A DNA stretch of 64,000 nucleotides from Petrimonas mucosa (lineage in GTDB: Bacteria; Bacteroidota; Bacteroidia; Bacteroidales; Dysgonomonadaceae): NCBI RefSeq assembly GCF_900095795.1, contig NZ_LT608328.1:923001-987000 (forward strand), in the 5' to 3' direction. Below are positions 39,615-48,805 of the stretch, in pieces. A model generated the notes under the pieces. The model was not told where the DNA came from and did not search any database. It saw only the letters and a list, made by a program, of their open reading frames with translations. Numbering within the stretch: the stretch's first letter is position 1; every line of letters begins with the position of its first letter. The translations under genes and the position numbers were made by a program.

Positions 39615-40329
39615 TTATGGGATGCTTATCAAATGCATCCTCAACAACGCGGCTATGGTTGAAAACGCCTTTTCGCTTTCCGACTTGGTCTGAATCACCT
39701 GTAAAAGCAAATACGCGATCAGGGTACACCATACTTGGGTCTTTATCCCGTTTTCAGTGTCGGAATAAAAATAGGTGAGTTGGAAGTTTTGCTTCAATTT
39801 TTTGAATCCCGTTTCGATAGACCACCTATTTTTATAAATCAAGGCAACTTCCTCGTCTGTTATTTCCCAATTATTGGTGATGAACTTGTATTTACGCCCC
39901 TGTTCATCCCTGTACCAAACTAAACGAAGGCATAATGTCCTCGTCTGTCTGACTTTCTTCCTTTTTTTCTTGCCTTCGGTCCCCGTCTCGACCTGACCGA
40001 TAAAAGCGGGGAAAAATGGGCGATCAGTGCAAAGTAGAACAGACGGAACAGCTCCTCGTCCTGTCACGCAATGCATCTCGGCAGTGCTTTTTGCAGGCGA
40101 ACTCTCCATGCCCAGGTAATTCAACTTGCCACCCAAGGCACGCATGCCGTCACAGACTTCACCCATCGAGTCGCAACGGAAAAAATGCCAAAGAGCATCA
40201 CGATCAATTGACCAGAACAATAACACTCGACCTTATTACCAGCTCATCGAACTTTTCCCTCGGGAGAATATTCACTATTTGTCTTAAGATCGGCTGACCG
40301 ACAAATTTATTTTCGCTAACTTTGCCCAT
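39615..40329 (-). pseudogene. IS4-family transposase remnant, internally deleted
   Basis: The start at 40329 reads MGKVSENKFVGQPILRQI, a usual opening of DUF4372-containing IS4 transposases. The frame is then lost, resumes with FFRCDSMGEVCDGM, and a 203-codon frame continues to 39615. The C-terminal YREK-type signature is present (YKNRWSIETGFKKLKQNF), but the middle part with the first catalytic aspartates is missing or scrambled. Not expected to transpose. It is the first of two related remnants flanking the erm gene on the right. Confidence 0.8.
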
Positions 40330-40443
40330 GGTTGGAAATTTAGTTTTTGACAATCCAAATTTACAACTTAGGGACGAGACTTCGGTTAAGTCCCTATATT
40401 TTCTTCATTTTTTAGTCGGTCAGTACTGATAATTTTTCTATTT

Positions 40444-41658
40444 TCAAAAGTAAGCCCCCCTGAAAAGGGTAAGCATCTCTAAATCCTGGTCATCTCGTTG
40501 CCAATCTCGTTCCGGGTTTTCTAAAAATTTTATCAAGTGCAGGTAATTAAACAGGTGTATCCTGCAAAATGACACCAGGTTGGAGAATGCCCAAGGCCGT
40601 TTCAACCGCTTCTGTATAACCGTGAGCAAGAGGTTCACGATCAAAGCGCAATATACCTGTATTTTTATCGCGTTCTCGTTGTCCCCGAGGAAGTACTTCA
40701 AGGGGAAGTTACCTTTTAACTGCCTGAACAGCAATTCAATTTGCCATCTAATCTTGTAAAGGGCGGCTATCATGTCGGGACGAAGGTCGAACAGGTTGGT
40801 GAGGAACTCGAACTTGCGTTTCAACACCCTGTCGTAGAACACCACCTTGCGCAACATCAGCTTGCCCTGCCCATCGTCCTCCTTGACGGTCACCTCTATG
40901 ATGGTGTCCTCCAGCACGCCGCTATGAATACATTCTTCAACGTGAAGCTCTTGTTCCACCTTGTAAACGGCGTCGTCCTTGATGCGGGTGACGAAGCCGG
41001 CCCCCTTCTTGCCGAACAACTTGAAGGCCTTGTAGTCGTTGTATCCCTTGTCGAAGACGTAAATGGTGTTGTCGTCGGGGCTGAGTTTCTTCAACAGCGC
41101 GTGGTCGTGCGTGGCGGCGGACGTGAACCATACCATCTTGGGAACGGGCTCGTCCACATTGATGACGGTGTGCACCTTGATCCCCCCTTTGCGTTTACCG
41201 TTAGAGGGTGTTCTGCCGACGCACTTCAGGATGTCCTGAAACAAGCTGATGACCGTGCTGTCGAAGATCTCGACCTACTTGTTCAACACGGCCTTGAACC
41301 GGGTGTCCGAGATCACGTGTTGATACTCGCGGAGCAAATCGTGATACACGCCCGAGAAGAAATCAACACTCCGGCGCTTGTTGGCGTCCGACAATGTGCT
41401 CCTATAGGGTATGTGGCCGAGTTGGAAATGCCTGGTCTTGCCTGAAAGACCGAGCATTGCGCCCGCCACCTCTCGCAGGGAGGAGCATTTGGCGAAAACA
41501 CAAAATAACATGCTTATGAGGTGATCCTTGGCCATGAAACGTTTCACGTAATGATCAGCCTTGTGGCGTTTGCTGTTTCGAGCGATGATTCCTGAATCTA
41601 TCATAGATATGAGCTGTCCGAAAACCGATTGTCCGAAAAAATAAGTACTTTTGTTCAT
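40444..41658 (-). pseudogene. IS4-family transposase split by one in-frame stop
   Basis: 405 codons from MNKSTYFFGQ. All expected parts are visible: a DUF4372 N-terminus, first Asp in EIFDSTVIS, second Asp in YVFDKGYNDY, and the Glu in KIRWQIELLFRQLKGNF. A single TAG at 41275-41277, just before VEIFDST, breaks the frame between an N-terminal 127-codon part and the catalytic part. Terminal repeats were not resolved: an imperfect GATAA-containing match near 40428 and 41750 is only suggestive. Either a recent mutation or a base error. Confidence 0.85.
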
Positions 41659-41705
41659 TGTAGTCTTGTTTTGTGCTAAATACAAAGCTACAATTATTAG
41701 TACGA

Positions 41706-41728
41706 CGGGCAAAACTCAAATTTGCCCG
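41706..41728. repeat. Hairpin near the transposase start
   Basis: CGGGCAAA and TTTGCCCG pair in an 8-bp stem with a 7-base loop, about 50 bases upstream of the IS4-family start codon. It may be an end structure of the element. The rest of 41730-41922 shows nothing recognisable. Confidence 0.35.
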
Positions 41729-41922
41729 CGTACTTTTTCTAAAAAGTTTTTATCGGACAACAGTGGTTTTTTTTATTTTTTGTAAGTTTGAAAAACGAAA
41801 ATGGTTTTTGCTCGAGTTCGTATTTATAGAAAGTTTTAAATTTCTTAGCCCCGCCTTCGCAAAGCCGTTAACCGTTTCGAACCGATCGTTCAGTTTAAAC
41901 ATTAGATTAAAAATTGTTGTAT

Positions 41923-44055
41923 ATGAATATCCAAATGAGAGTAATCGGAATCATCCTGACCGCACTGGTCATTACTCAGGTGTCGTGCAACACCTACCGG
42001 ACACGGACCGGGTTCAACCTGCCGGAGGCGGTGCGAATGGGCGACATTCAACGGGATAGCTGCATGACCATTCCGCTCTATCAGGGAAACGGACATTGGG
42101 GTTGTGCAGACGGCGCATTTGGATTGCATATTCACCCTGAAGAGGGTGACGCATTCGGAAAAACAGAGTACATACATTTAGGGCACCATGTAAGGGCGAA
42201 GTTCAATGCCGACTATTTGTTGCCCCTTGCCAAAATCTTCTGGGAGACCCTGCCTGAAACGACTGATCAATATGAACAGTACCAGTCGTTCTACGACGGA
42301 ATAATCACGACCAGGTTCACCACGGGCAAGAACATGGTGAAGACAACTACATGGTTTGATCCGGTCAACAAAGACCTGGCCGGGATTATCATCTAACTGA
42401 AGGGCACCGCTTCCGACGTCATATTGCAACCTTTCGGCAAGACCGGAGTCCACTATAACCAGGTAGTGGAGCAGATATCTCAAATCCGTAAAGTAGACGA
42501 TTGTTGGCGGGTAGATATAAGTTGCGGGGAAGTGGTCTCCTCACTCTATCTGAAGAGCAATGCAAATGTGAGACGTGAGGGGGGCTGTTTGCGCCTGCAA
42601 CTCCATGAGGGGAAAAACGAGATACTTATCTCCGTTGGTAGTCCCATTGAGAAATCAAATCGGGAGTCATTAAACGGAACAATCGAGTGGTGGAACGAGA
42701 AGTGGATGAACATGGGATGCCTGCTGATTCCTGATTCAACGGCGCAACGCATGTGGGTCAGATCGATGGCGATGTTTCTCTCCTCCTTTACCGGTGATGG
42801 CGCCGGTTTATCGCCCCCTTGCGGATTGAGCGGCAATGGCTGGCCCTTTTATTTTCCTCAGGATGGCTCATTTGTCCATGCTGTTCTGCTTGCCACCGGA
42901 AATATCGATATCGCCAAATCGTGGATCGAACGGCTTGCCGCCGACCCGGATGGGTTGCGGGCCTACACGAAACGGCTGTTCGGTGTGGACGGTATTTTCT
43001 CTCCCTGGGTATTTCCATATGGTACTATCGAAGGGTATCACGACCCGGTTCCGCCCAACCAATTTTATTACGAAATTCATAATGCGGGCTATCTGGCAAG
43101 GATGGCGTATGAGACTGCCCTGTTGGTGGATGATGAGGCCTGGACGGAGAGATATGTCGTCCCGCTGATAGAGGGTACGGCGGAATTTTACAAAAATATC
43201 AGCCGGAAAGAGGAGGATGGCCTATGGCATCTGTTTGTAACCCCTTCGATGGGACAGGATGAGAGGGGAGGCGAGAATCAGAAGGATTATCTGTGTGCTT
43301 TGTATAGTGCCAAGTATTGCTTCCAGAGGGCGGTAGAGCTGAAACTGGACAGGGATGGAAGCTATCGGGAGATATTGGAGAATATGGCTTTTCCAGTTTT
43401 GCTGTCACCTCAAGGCTTATACTACTCCTGCAATTGCGAAGGAGATGCCAATTTTGGGGATCAGAAACATCCTGTCCAGTTGAATCCGCTGACCTTCTTG
43501 CCTGTAGACACTCTGCTCTCTGACCCATCGCGGATCGCGTATGAGAAGCGGTATGAGATTACGGCCAATGCAAAAGAACCGCTCTTCCATGGCTGGACAT
43601 TGGGAACGTTTCTCCTGGCCGGTTCAAGATGCGGAAACCCGGAAGAATGGATAAAGGATTGGGAGAATCTTCGAATATCTGATAATGTGGATGCCGAGTG
43701 GATTCAGATATATGAAAGCAGCAGCAATTACGATATGCCCTTTTATATCTCCACAAACGGATTGATAGCTCAGTCGCTCCTGAACAATCTGATAAGCGAT
43801 TGGTACGGGAAGCTGGAGATAGCAAAATGCAACCCCTGGCAAGGTGATATCCATTTGAAAAATATCTATTCAAAATTGGGCATTGTAATTGATGGAGTAA
43901 TCAATGGAAGCAGTGCCCGCCTCTATCTGAAGGCGTGGAAGGATGCGGAGTTTGAATGCAATGGTGAGATTATCAGGCTGAAAAAAGGGGAGGTTCTTGA
44001 GAAAATAATTGCAGCACCCCATTCTGATATGCCAAACGGAGCAGATCCGGCTTGA
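41923..44055 (+). pseudogene. Exported (alpha/alpha)6-barrel glycoside hydrolase, GH95/GH65-like, with in-frame stop
   Basis: 711 codons from ATG 41923, with a lipoprotein-like signal (VITQVSCN). Codon 158 is TAA (42394-42396); the frame continues unbroken on both sides, so one base change would restore a 710-residue protein. The N-terminal beta-sandwich (about 25-270) and the helical barrel (about 275-620, with WPFYFPQDGSFVHA, GYHDPVPPNQFYYEIHNAG and FHGWTLGTF) resemble GH95/GH65-like enzymes, with unknown specificity. It was probably part of the same glycan locus as SusCD before the IS/erm insertion. If the stop is real, the longest remaining piece (from 42424) lacks an export signal. Confidence 0.65.
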
Positions 44056-44154
44056 AGGTTGCAAATCATGGCTCCGGTAAGATATAAGGTAACAGGGATC
44101 TCCTGCAAGATATCAAAAGTTACGATAAATGGCTCAAAATTGGGAAAAAATTCT

Positions 44155-44162
44155 TACTTTTG
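44155..44162 (+). promoter_or_regulatory. -7 box upstream of the GntR-type gene
   Basis: TACTTTTG matches TAnnTTTG. Transcription from here would give a leader of about 200 bases. The 315-base gap 44056-44371 holds this box and two GTATAC sites but no gene. Confidence 0.45.
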
Positions 44163-44170
44163 CTGTTGAA

Positions 44171-44184
44171 AAATGTATACAAAA
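44171..44184. promoter_or_regulatory. Candidate GntR/FCD operator, site 1
   Basis: AAATGTATACAAAA with palindromic core GTATAC at 44175-44180, directly after the -7 box at 44155. This placement fits autorepression. Confidence 0.4.
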
Positions 44185-44327
44185 AGGAGTTCTTGTTGCA
44201 TATCAAACAGCACTGCTCCGTTAAACAGTTTTCCAGATTTTGAGCATTCAATTTTGATCTCTCCACTTAACAATCATAAGTTGTAGCGGTTGAGATTACG
44301 ATGGAATAGAGTGGTCCAGGGTGGGGG

Positions 44328-44342
44328 TTTGTATACATTTTG
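44328..44342. promoter_or_regulatory. Candidate GntR/FCD operator, site 2
   Basis: TTTGTATACATTTTG with core GTATAC at 44331-44336, 41 bases before the regulator start codon. It also overlaps a near-match -7 box (TACATTTTG). Confidence 0.4.
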
Positions 44343-44371
44343 TGCGGGATAATTGTCAAATACTGGTTTAC

Positions 44372-45043
44372 ATGAAAAATTTAACATCAAACGACGCATA
44401 TAGTCGAATCCTGAATGCAATTATCACTTCCGAGCTTCGTCCGGGGGATACTGTGGCCGAAATTCAGCTGGCCCAAAAGTTCGGGTTTGGCCGTACCCCG
44501 GTCAGGGAAGCCATTATGAGGCTTGAAAATGAGGGATTTATTGTCTCTGCAGAGCGCAAGAAACGGGTTTACATCCTGTTCCCCAAGGATATCGAGGAGA
44601 TCTTCCAGATCAAACAGGCGATAGAGAGCATGACTGCCAGCCAGGCTGCTGAAAAGGCAACACCGGAGGACAAGAAGGAGTTGTCGGATATGCTGGCAGA
44701 GATGAAATCGCTGACAACGATGGATAGTTCCCGTCACGACGAATATGTGCAGCGATGGCTTCAGCTGGATATCGATTTTCACGGTCTGTTGTTCAGGATC
44801 GCAAACAACTCCAGGGCTGGAGTTATTGTGGACAACCTGAATCTCCAGTTTATGCGGATTAAATTGGGCATGCTGGTGCTTGAGGAGCGGGTTGGGAAAT
44901 CAATCTACGAGCACCTTGAAATTGGAGAGGCGATCCTGGAAGGGAGGAAAGAGGATGCCGCCAGGTTGATGCATACCCATCTCGAGACCGTAAAACAGAC
45001 CATCATCGCATTGATGAAAACCTTCTATTATCATGCTCCCTGA
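44372..45043 (+). CDS. GntR-family regulator, FCD (FadR) subgroup
   Basis: 223 residues from MKNLTSNDAY. N-terminal winged helix (about 8-75, with FGRTPVREAIMRLENEGF) and a C-terminal all-helical FCD ligand domain with metal-binding-type residues (DIDFH, later HTHLETVKQ). FCD regulators usually sense sugar acids or other carboxylates, which fits a pathway passing through apionate. GTATAC-core sites lie before this gene and just after the promoter of the operon at 25132. It converges with the ApnL-like gene with only 2 bases between the stops. Confidence 0.9.
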   Translation: MKNLTSNDAYSRILNAIITSELRPGDTVAEIQLAQKFGFGRTPVREAIMRLENEGFIVSAERKKRVYILFPKDIEEIFQIKQAIESMTASQAAEKATPEDKKELSDMLAEMKSLTTMDSSRHDEYVQRWLQLDIDFHGLLFRIANNSRAGVIVDNLNLQFMRIKLGMLVLEERVGKSIYEHLEIGEAILEGRKEDAARLMHTHLETVKQTIIALMKTFYYHAP

Positions 45044-45045
45044 CT

Positions 45046-46713
45046 TTAATGATCAACATATTTGATCTCGTACGGTTTCAGTTGCAGGTTCAGCTCCGCA
45101 TGGCTGATAAATATTTCCTTATTTGTGAGGTTGGCTGCGACCGTGTATTGTCTGCCTTTCGATTGCCATGATAGCAACGAGTATGTTGTTGGCATTGTTG
45201 AGCCGTCGGCCAGCAAGAATTCCGGAGGGCGATTGGCGAATTTCCTGAAGAGTTCCAGCAGCGGCGAGTCGTGTAATGGGTAGAAGATTGCCGTTATTGC
45301 CTCTGTTCCGGCCAGTATCAGGTCGTTCAGAACACCGATAAACCAACCGGCTTCCAGATTCCCCGCCGCGAACCGATACCTCTCCATGCTGTTATCCGGA
45401 CAGATTTTATCTACATTTGCATTGAATCTCCTGAAAATGGAGAGTGAAGAGATATGGACCGGTCTGGTATCGGCAAACGATTGAGCTGTCCGTACAGTGT
45501 CAAACCCCCCTTTGATATTCTCGATGATCGACAGTTTATCGGATGCATGCTCTTGTGGCTGAATTGAATAGCAGATAAAATCGAGATCCTCTGCAGAGGG
45601 ACGGTTACGATTCAGTTGCGCGAAATTGGCATCGGTACCTGCACCTGCTTTTACATTCGGTAGGGTACTCCTCAGTTTTGGAACAAGCTTTTCAAGTATG
45701 GAGCCGGACAACACGAAATCGGTCGAGGAGAGAAGGGCAGCCCAGGCAATATGATCGTGCAGCCGAAACGTGTAGACAAAAGTGCAGAAATCGGCCATCT
45801 CCTCTTCGTAACGATCACTGAAGTAGAGGATGGCATAGATGGAGATCTGCTTTTCCCGGGCAAGCAGGGCATGCTCCTTTGCCTTTTCTTCCCACCCGTT
45901 GCGGTACAGACGAAAGTCGATCCGCAGGTACGAGAATGGAAATGCGACGTTGCCGGCGGGCCCGTTGAACGCTTCGAACGAGAAGTTTTCCGGAATAAGT
46001 GTGCCCAATTTGGGAAAGGGGAGCGGTCTCATGCTGCCATACAGCGATTCAGTCTGCGTAGGCGCGTCGGTTTCTACAGAGGTGGTGACCGATATTTTCT
46101 GATGAAACCGGTCTCCCTTTTTTACTGCTACCGGAAACGGTAGCGCCAACGGGGTAGAGTAGATCTTGTATGAAGCATCTGTCCAGTTCCGTTGATCTTC
46201 CATCTCGAAGATATCGCCCTCGAAAATGAACTCGGAGGTCAGATGTCCCGTTCGCAACTTCATTTGCCGGATGTTCAGGATTGGTTGATGAGGGGATACC
46301 AATATGGGGAGTTCGACGGATGAACTGCTCCCATCGGTGTGTATCACATCACAACGCGATCCTTTGAGTGATGCATTCAGATGGAGACACAAGCCAATCC
46401 GGTTCTTTCTGAAATCGGACAGTGCCTCTCCCGATGCCTCAATCTGCAGACTACCGGTATGGGTGTCAATCCTGATCACGATATGTGTCGTGAAGTTTAT
46501 TGCTTTCTCTTGAAACAGCAGGTCATAGGAGTAGATAGTGGTAGACCCCTCCACAACCGATGTGAGGTTGTGCAGTGACGGCTCGATATTCAACCATGTT
46601 TCATCGCGTACTGCAAAATAGATTCGTTGAATGATTTCAGATCCATTGATGGAAAACGTGCGCAGGTCGCCGTCCGTAAACCGAAAGCTGATGTTGTTTC
46701 CGCTGGGTAACAT
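45046..46713 (-). CDS. apnL: Probable D-apionolactonase (ApnL-like)
   Basis: 555 residues, no signal peptide, so cytoplasmic. N-terminal beta-sandwich domain (about 1-230, with GDLRTFSINGSEI, IYFAVRDETW and FEMEDQRNWTDASY), a TIM-barrel domain (about 240-470, with YLRIDFRLYRNGW, GAGTDANFAQLNRNRPS and ICYSIQPQEHA) and a C-terminal beta domain. The succession of these motifs resembles D-apionolactonase ApnL, which opens D-apionolactone to D-apionate. It lies convergent to the GntR gene and 7 kb from the other apiose-type genes, separated from them by the erm/IS insertion. A near-consensus -7 box precedes it. Confidence 0.7.
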   Translation of the reverse strand: MLPSGNNISFRFTDGDLRTFSINGSEIIQRIYFAVRDETWLNIEPSLHNLTSVVEGSTTIYSYDLLFQEKAINFTTHIVIRIDTHTGSLQIEASGEALSDFRKNRIGLCLHLNASLKGSRCDVIHTDGSSSSVELPILVSPHQPILNIRQMKLRTGHLTSEFIFEGDIFEMEDQRNWTDASYKIYSTPLALPFPVAVKKGDRFHQKISVTTSVETDAPTQTESLYGSMRPLPFPKLGTLIPENFSFEAFNGPAGNVAFPFSYLRIDFRLYRNGWEEKAKEHALLAREKQISIYAILYFSDRYEEEMADFCTFVYTFRLHDHIAWAALLSSTDFVLSGSILEKLVPKLRSTLPNVKAGAGTDANFAQLNRNRPSAEDLDFICYSIQPQEHASDKLSIIENIKGGFDTVRTAQSFADTRPVHISSLSIFRRFNANVDKICPDNSMERYRFAAGNLEAGWFIGVLNDLILAGTEAITAIFYPLHDSPLLELFRKFANRPPEFLLADGSTMPTTYSLLSWQSKGRQYTVAANLTNKEIFISHAELNLQLKPYEIKYVDH

Positions 46714-46766
46714 TGTTACAGGCTATAACTGGTAACGCTGCATCGATACCTTGATTGTCTTCGCCG

Positions 46767-46774
46767 TAAAGATA
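46767..46774 (-). promoter_or_regulatory. Near-consensus -7 box for the ApnL-like gene
   Basis: The minus strand reads TATCTTTA, one mismatch from TAnnTTTG, about 54 bases before the start codon. No GTATAC core was seen here. Confidence 0.35.
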
Positions 46775-46801
46775 ATAAAAAAAGTGTTATGATAACCTGG
46801 G

Positions 46802-47377
46802 TCAAGCGGGTAAATGATCCGACTCCACCAGTATGCAGCCGTTCAGATACATCTCGTCCAAAGCCCTTTTGTCGTCGCCGGGCCTCACATTTACAGGTTT
46901 TATGGCATCGGTGATCACATAGGTGTGAAAACCGAGGTTCACGGCATCCAATGCCGTGGTCTTGACGCAATAATCGGTGGTCAATCCGCAGATGTAGAGG
47001 GTGCTGATCTCATTCTCCTGAAGGAAGCCGGCCAACGAGACGTTGGTAGCTTCAAAAGCGGAATAACCGTCATCGACGTTGTCCGTACCTTTTCTTAACT
47101 TCAGGGAGATCTTGTCACTCTTCAGACCGGGATGAAAATCGGCGCCGTGAGTACCGGCAATACAGTGTGGCGGCCATTTTCTGAAATGGATGCTCTCTTC
47201 GGGATGCCAGTCCTGCGATGAAATTACGATGTCAAACTTGTCGATAATGCTGTTTATCACCGGTACGACGTTGTCGCCATCCTTGACTCCAAGTGCACCG
47301 CCCTGGCAGAAATCGTTCTGCACATCCACTATCAATAATGCCCGCTTGGCTCTATCTGATTTGCCTGCTTGATTCAT
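46802..47377 (-). CDS. pncA: Nicotinamidase/pyrazinamidase
   Basis: 191 residues. Isochorismatase-like fold with the catalytic triad Asp18 (LLIVDVQNDF), Lys near 96 (LRKGTD) and Cys137 (GLTTDYCVKTTALDA). Metal ligands are in QDWHPEESIH (Asp56, His58, His64). Converts nicotinamide to nicotinate for NAD salvage in the cytoplasm. It lies 62 bases after the radical SAM gene on the same strand and may be co-transcribed. An imperfect GC-rich hairpin at about 47391-47417 lies between them. Confidence 0.95.
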   Translation of the reverse strand: MNQAGKSDRAKRALLIVDVQNDFCQGGALGVKDGDNVVPVINSIIDKFDIVISSQDWHPEESIHFRKWPPHCIAGTHGADFHPGLKSDKISLKLRKGTDNVDDGYSAFEATNVSLAGFLQENEISTLYICGLTTDYCVKTTALDAVNLGFHTYVITDAIKPVNVRPGDDKRALDEMYLNGCILVESDHLPA

Positions 47378-47439
47378 TGTTTTCTGATGAAGACCTTTAA
47401 GAGGCCCTCATCAATATAACAATAAACGGTTGCCCGTGT

Positions 47440-48531
47440 TCATTTTCCGGTTGGATAGAGGGTGTGGTTTCCCATCATTTCCAAGTGACAGCCCAGTAAC
47501 TCGCCCGACTCTTCATCCCGGAGGTGTAGCCCATTCCCCTGACAGAACCGGTAGGAGCTGCAATTGGCACACTTGCCGGTTCTGGTCCATCTCCGGTCAC
47601 GCATCACCTGATAGCGGGTGTTCCACACCGCCCAGAAGTCGTCCTTGTAAATGTTGCCCTGGATGTAGTTGCCTCGAAGGCTTGGGCAGGCTCCAATATC
47701 TCCGTTTGCCAACACCGAGGCGATATGAATCCCTGCCTGGCAGAAGAAGGGTGCGTCCCTCACCTCCATCTCGTAATCTGCCAGATAACCTTCACACCCG
47801 TAACTGACATCGATTTTCCGTTCCCTCCGGGTTTCACGGATAAACTCCATCAGCTGTACAAACTCTTCAGTAGAGAGTTTCAACAACGGATTGCCTTTGG
47901 CTCTACCTCTCGGGAAAAGAGTAAAAAGCCTCCACTTTTCGACTTCAAGTGAGATCAGCATCGATTTCAACTTGTGTAGATCGTTGATATTTGATCTATT
48001 GGCACATGTTGTCACCTCATACGCCAGACCCGGAGTGCTTGCTACCCGTGAAATGGCATTGAGTGTCCTGAGCCACGATCCCTTTTTGCCACGGAACCAT
48101 TCATGAGACTCCTCGGTATATCCGTCCAGGCTTACAGTTACGGAACGCAATCCTGCATGCAGCAGTGCATCAAGCCGCCCCTGCGACAATTCCCAGCCGT
48201 TGGTGACAAGTCCCCATGGATACCCCATCCTGTATATCTCCCTGCCTGTCTCCTCGAGGTCCTCCCGGAGGAGCGGATCGCCGCCGGTAATCACAATCAT
48301 TGTCTTGCGCGGATTGAGATGTGGACGGATATCGGAAAGTATCTTCAGAAAATCCTCCTTGGGCATGTCGGCAGCTAGCTCCTCCCGTGTGCAATCGCTT
48401 CCGCAATGTACGCAATTGAAATTACAGCGCAAGGTACATTCCCAGAAAAGGCAAGTAAGGCTGTGCAGTTTGCTCTCTATTCTCTTGTTCTCCTGAAAGA
48501 GTGAAAGCAACATCTTTTTTTGAAGTTTCAT
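47440..48531 (-). CDS. Radical SAM/SPASM protein (TIGR04133-like, rSAM/lipoprotein system)
   Basis: 363 residues. The radical SAM cluster motif CNFNCVHC lies near residue 36, preceded by LFWECTLR. GGDPLLRED supports SAM binding. A C-terminal SPASM-type region binds further iron-sulfur clusters, with Cys in FFCQAG, ACPSLRGN, KCANCSSYRFCQGNG and GCHLE. The whole chain resembles the Bacteroidales family paired elsewhere with a small lipoprotein target. No such lipoprotein is encoded within several kb here. The modification it makes is unknown. A -7 box lies about 160 bases upstream; the leader holds no convincing gene. Confidence 0.85.
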   Translation of the reverse strand: MKLQKKMLLSLFQENKRIESKLHSLTCLFWECTLRCNFNCVHCGSDCTREELAADMPKEDFLKILSDIRPHLNPRKTMIVITGGDPLLREDLEETGREIYRMGYPWGLVTNGWELSQGRLDALLHAGLRSVTVSLDGYTEESHEWFRGKKGSWLRTLNAISRVASTPGLAYEVTTCANRSNINDLHKLKSMLISLEVEKWRLFTLFPRGRAKGNPLLKLSTEEFVQLMEFIRETRRERKIDVSYGCEGYLADYEMEVRDAPFFCQAGIHIASVLANGDIGACPSLRGNYIQGNIYKDDFWAVWNTRYQVMRDRRWTRTGKCANCSSYRFCQGNGLHLRDEESGELLGCHLEMMGNHTLYPTGK

Positions 48532-48689
48532 TCTTTTCGTTCGATTCTTTTAAGGTGAAGTCACCATCGCTTGAATGGATGGACGGTGCGTGGCTGAATA
48601 TGGTTACATCTGGTGATGGTTCCAAGATGGGTGAAAGAGTGCTCGTCTGCTCAGTGGTATTGAATTTAGATAAATATCTTTTTTTTGTA

Positions 48690-48697
48690 CAAAAATA
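48690..48697 (-). promoter_or_regulatory. -7 box upstream of the radical SAM gene
   Basis: The minus strand reads TATTTTTG, matching TAnnTTTG. It implies a leader of about 155 bases; the region 48532-48805 is otherwise without a supported gene. Confidence 0.4.
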
Positions 48698-48805
48698 GAT
48701 ATTTTGGAAGATAATGCCAAATAGGAATAAAATCACTATTTGTGGGGATTGTTTCGTTTCCATTTATCGAGTTACTTTGCAATATCAAATAACACCTTTT
48801 ATCCG

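Noticed and set aside
41275-42396. Possible stop-codon reassignment, from two in-frame stops close together
   Set aside because: One is TAG and one TAA, both in damaged sequence; intact genes elsewhere use both as normal stops.
48422-48763. 113-codon minus-strand frame upstream of and overlapping the radical SAM gene
   Set aside because: Considered as a possible small partner peptide because of a hydrophobic N-terminus, but it overlaps the radical SAM gene in another frame, has low-complexity composition and matches no target lipoprotein pattern.
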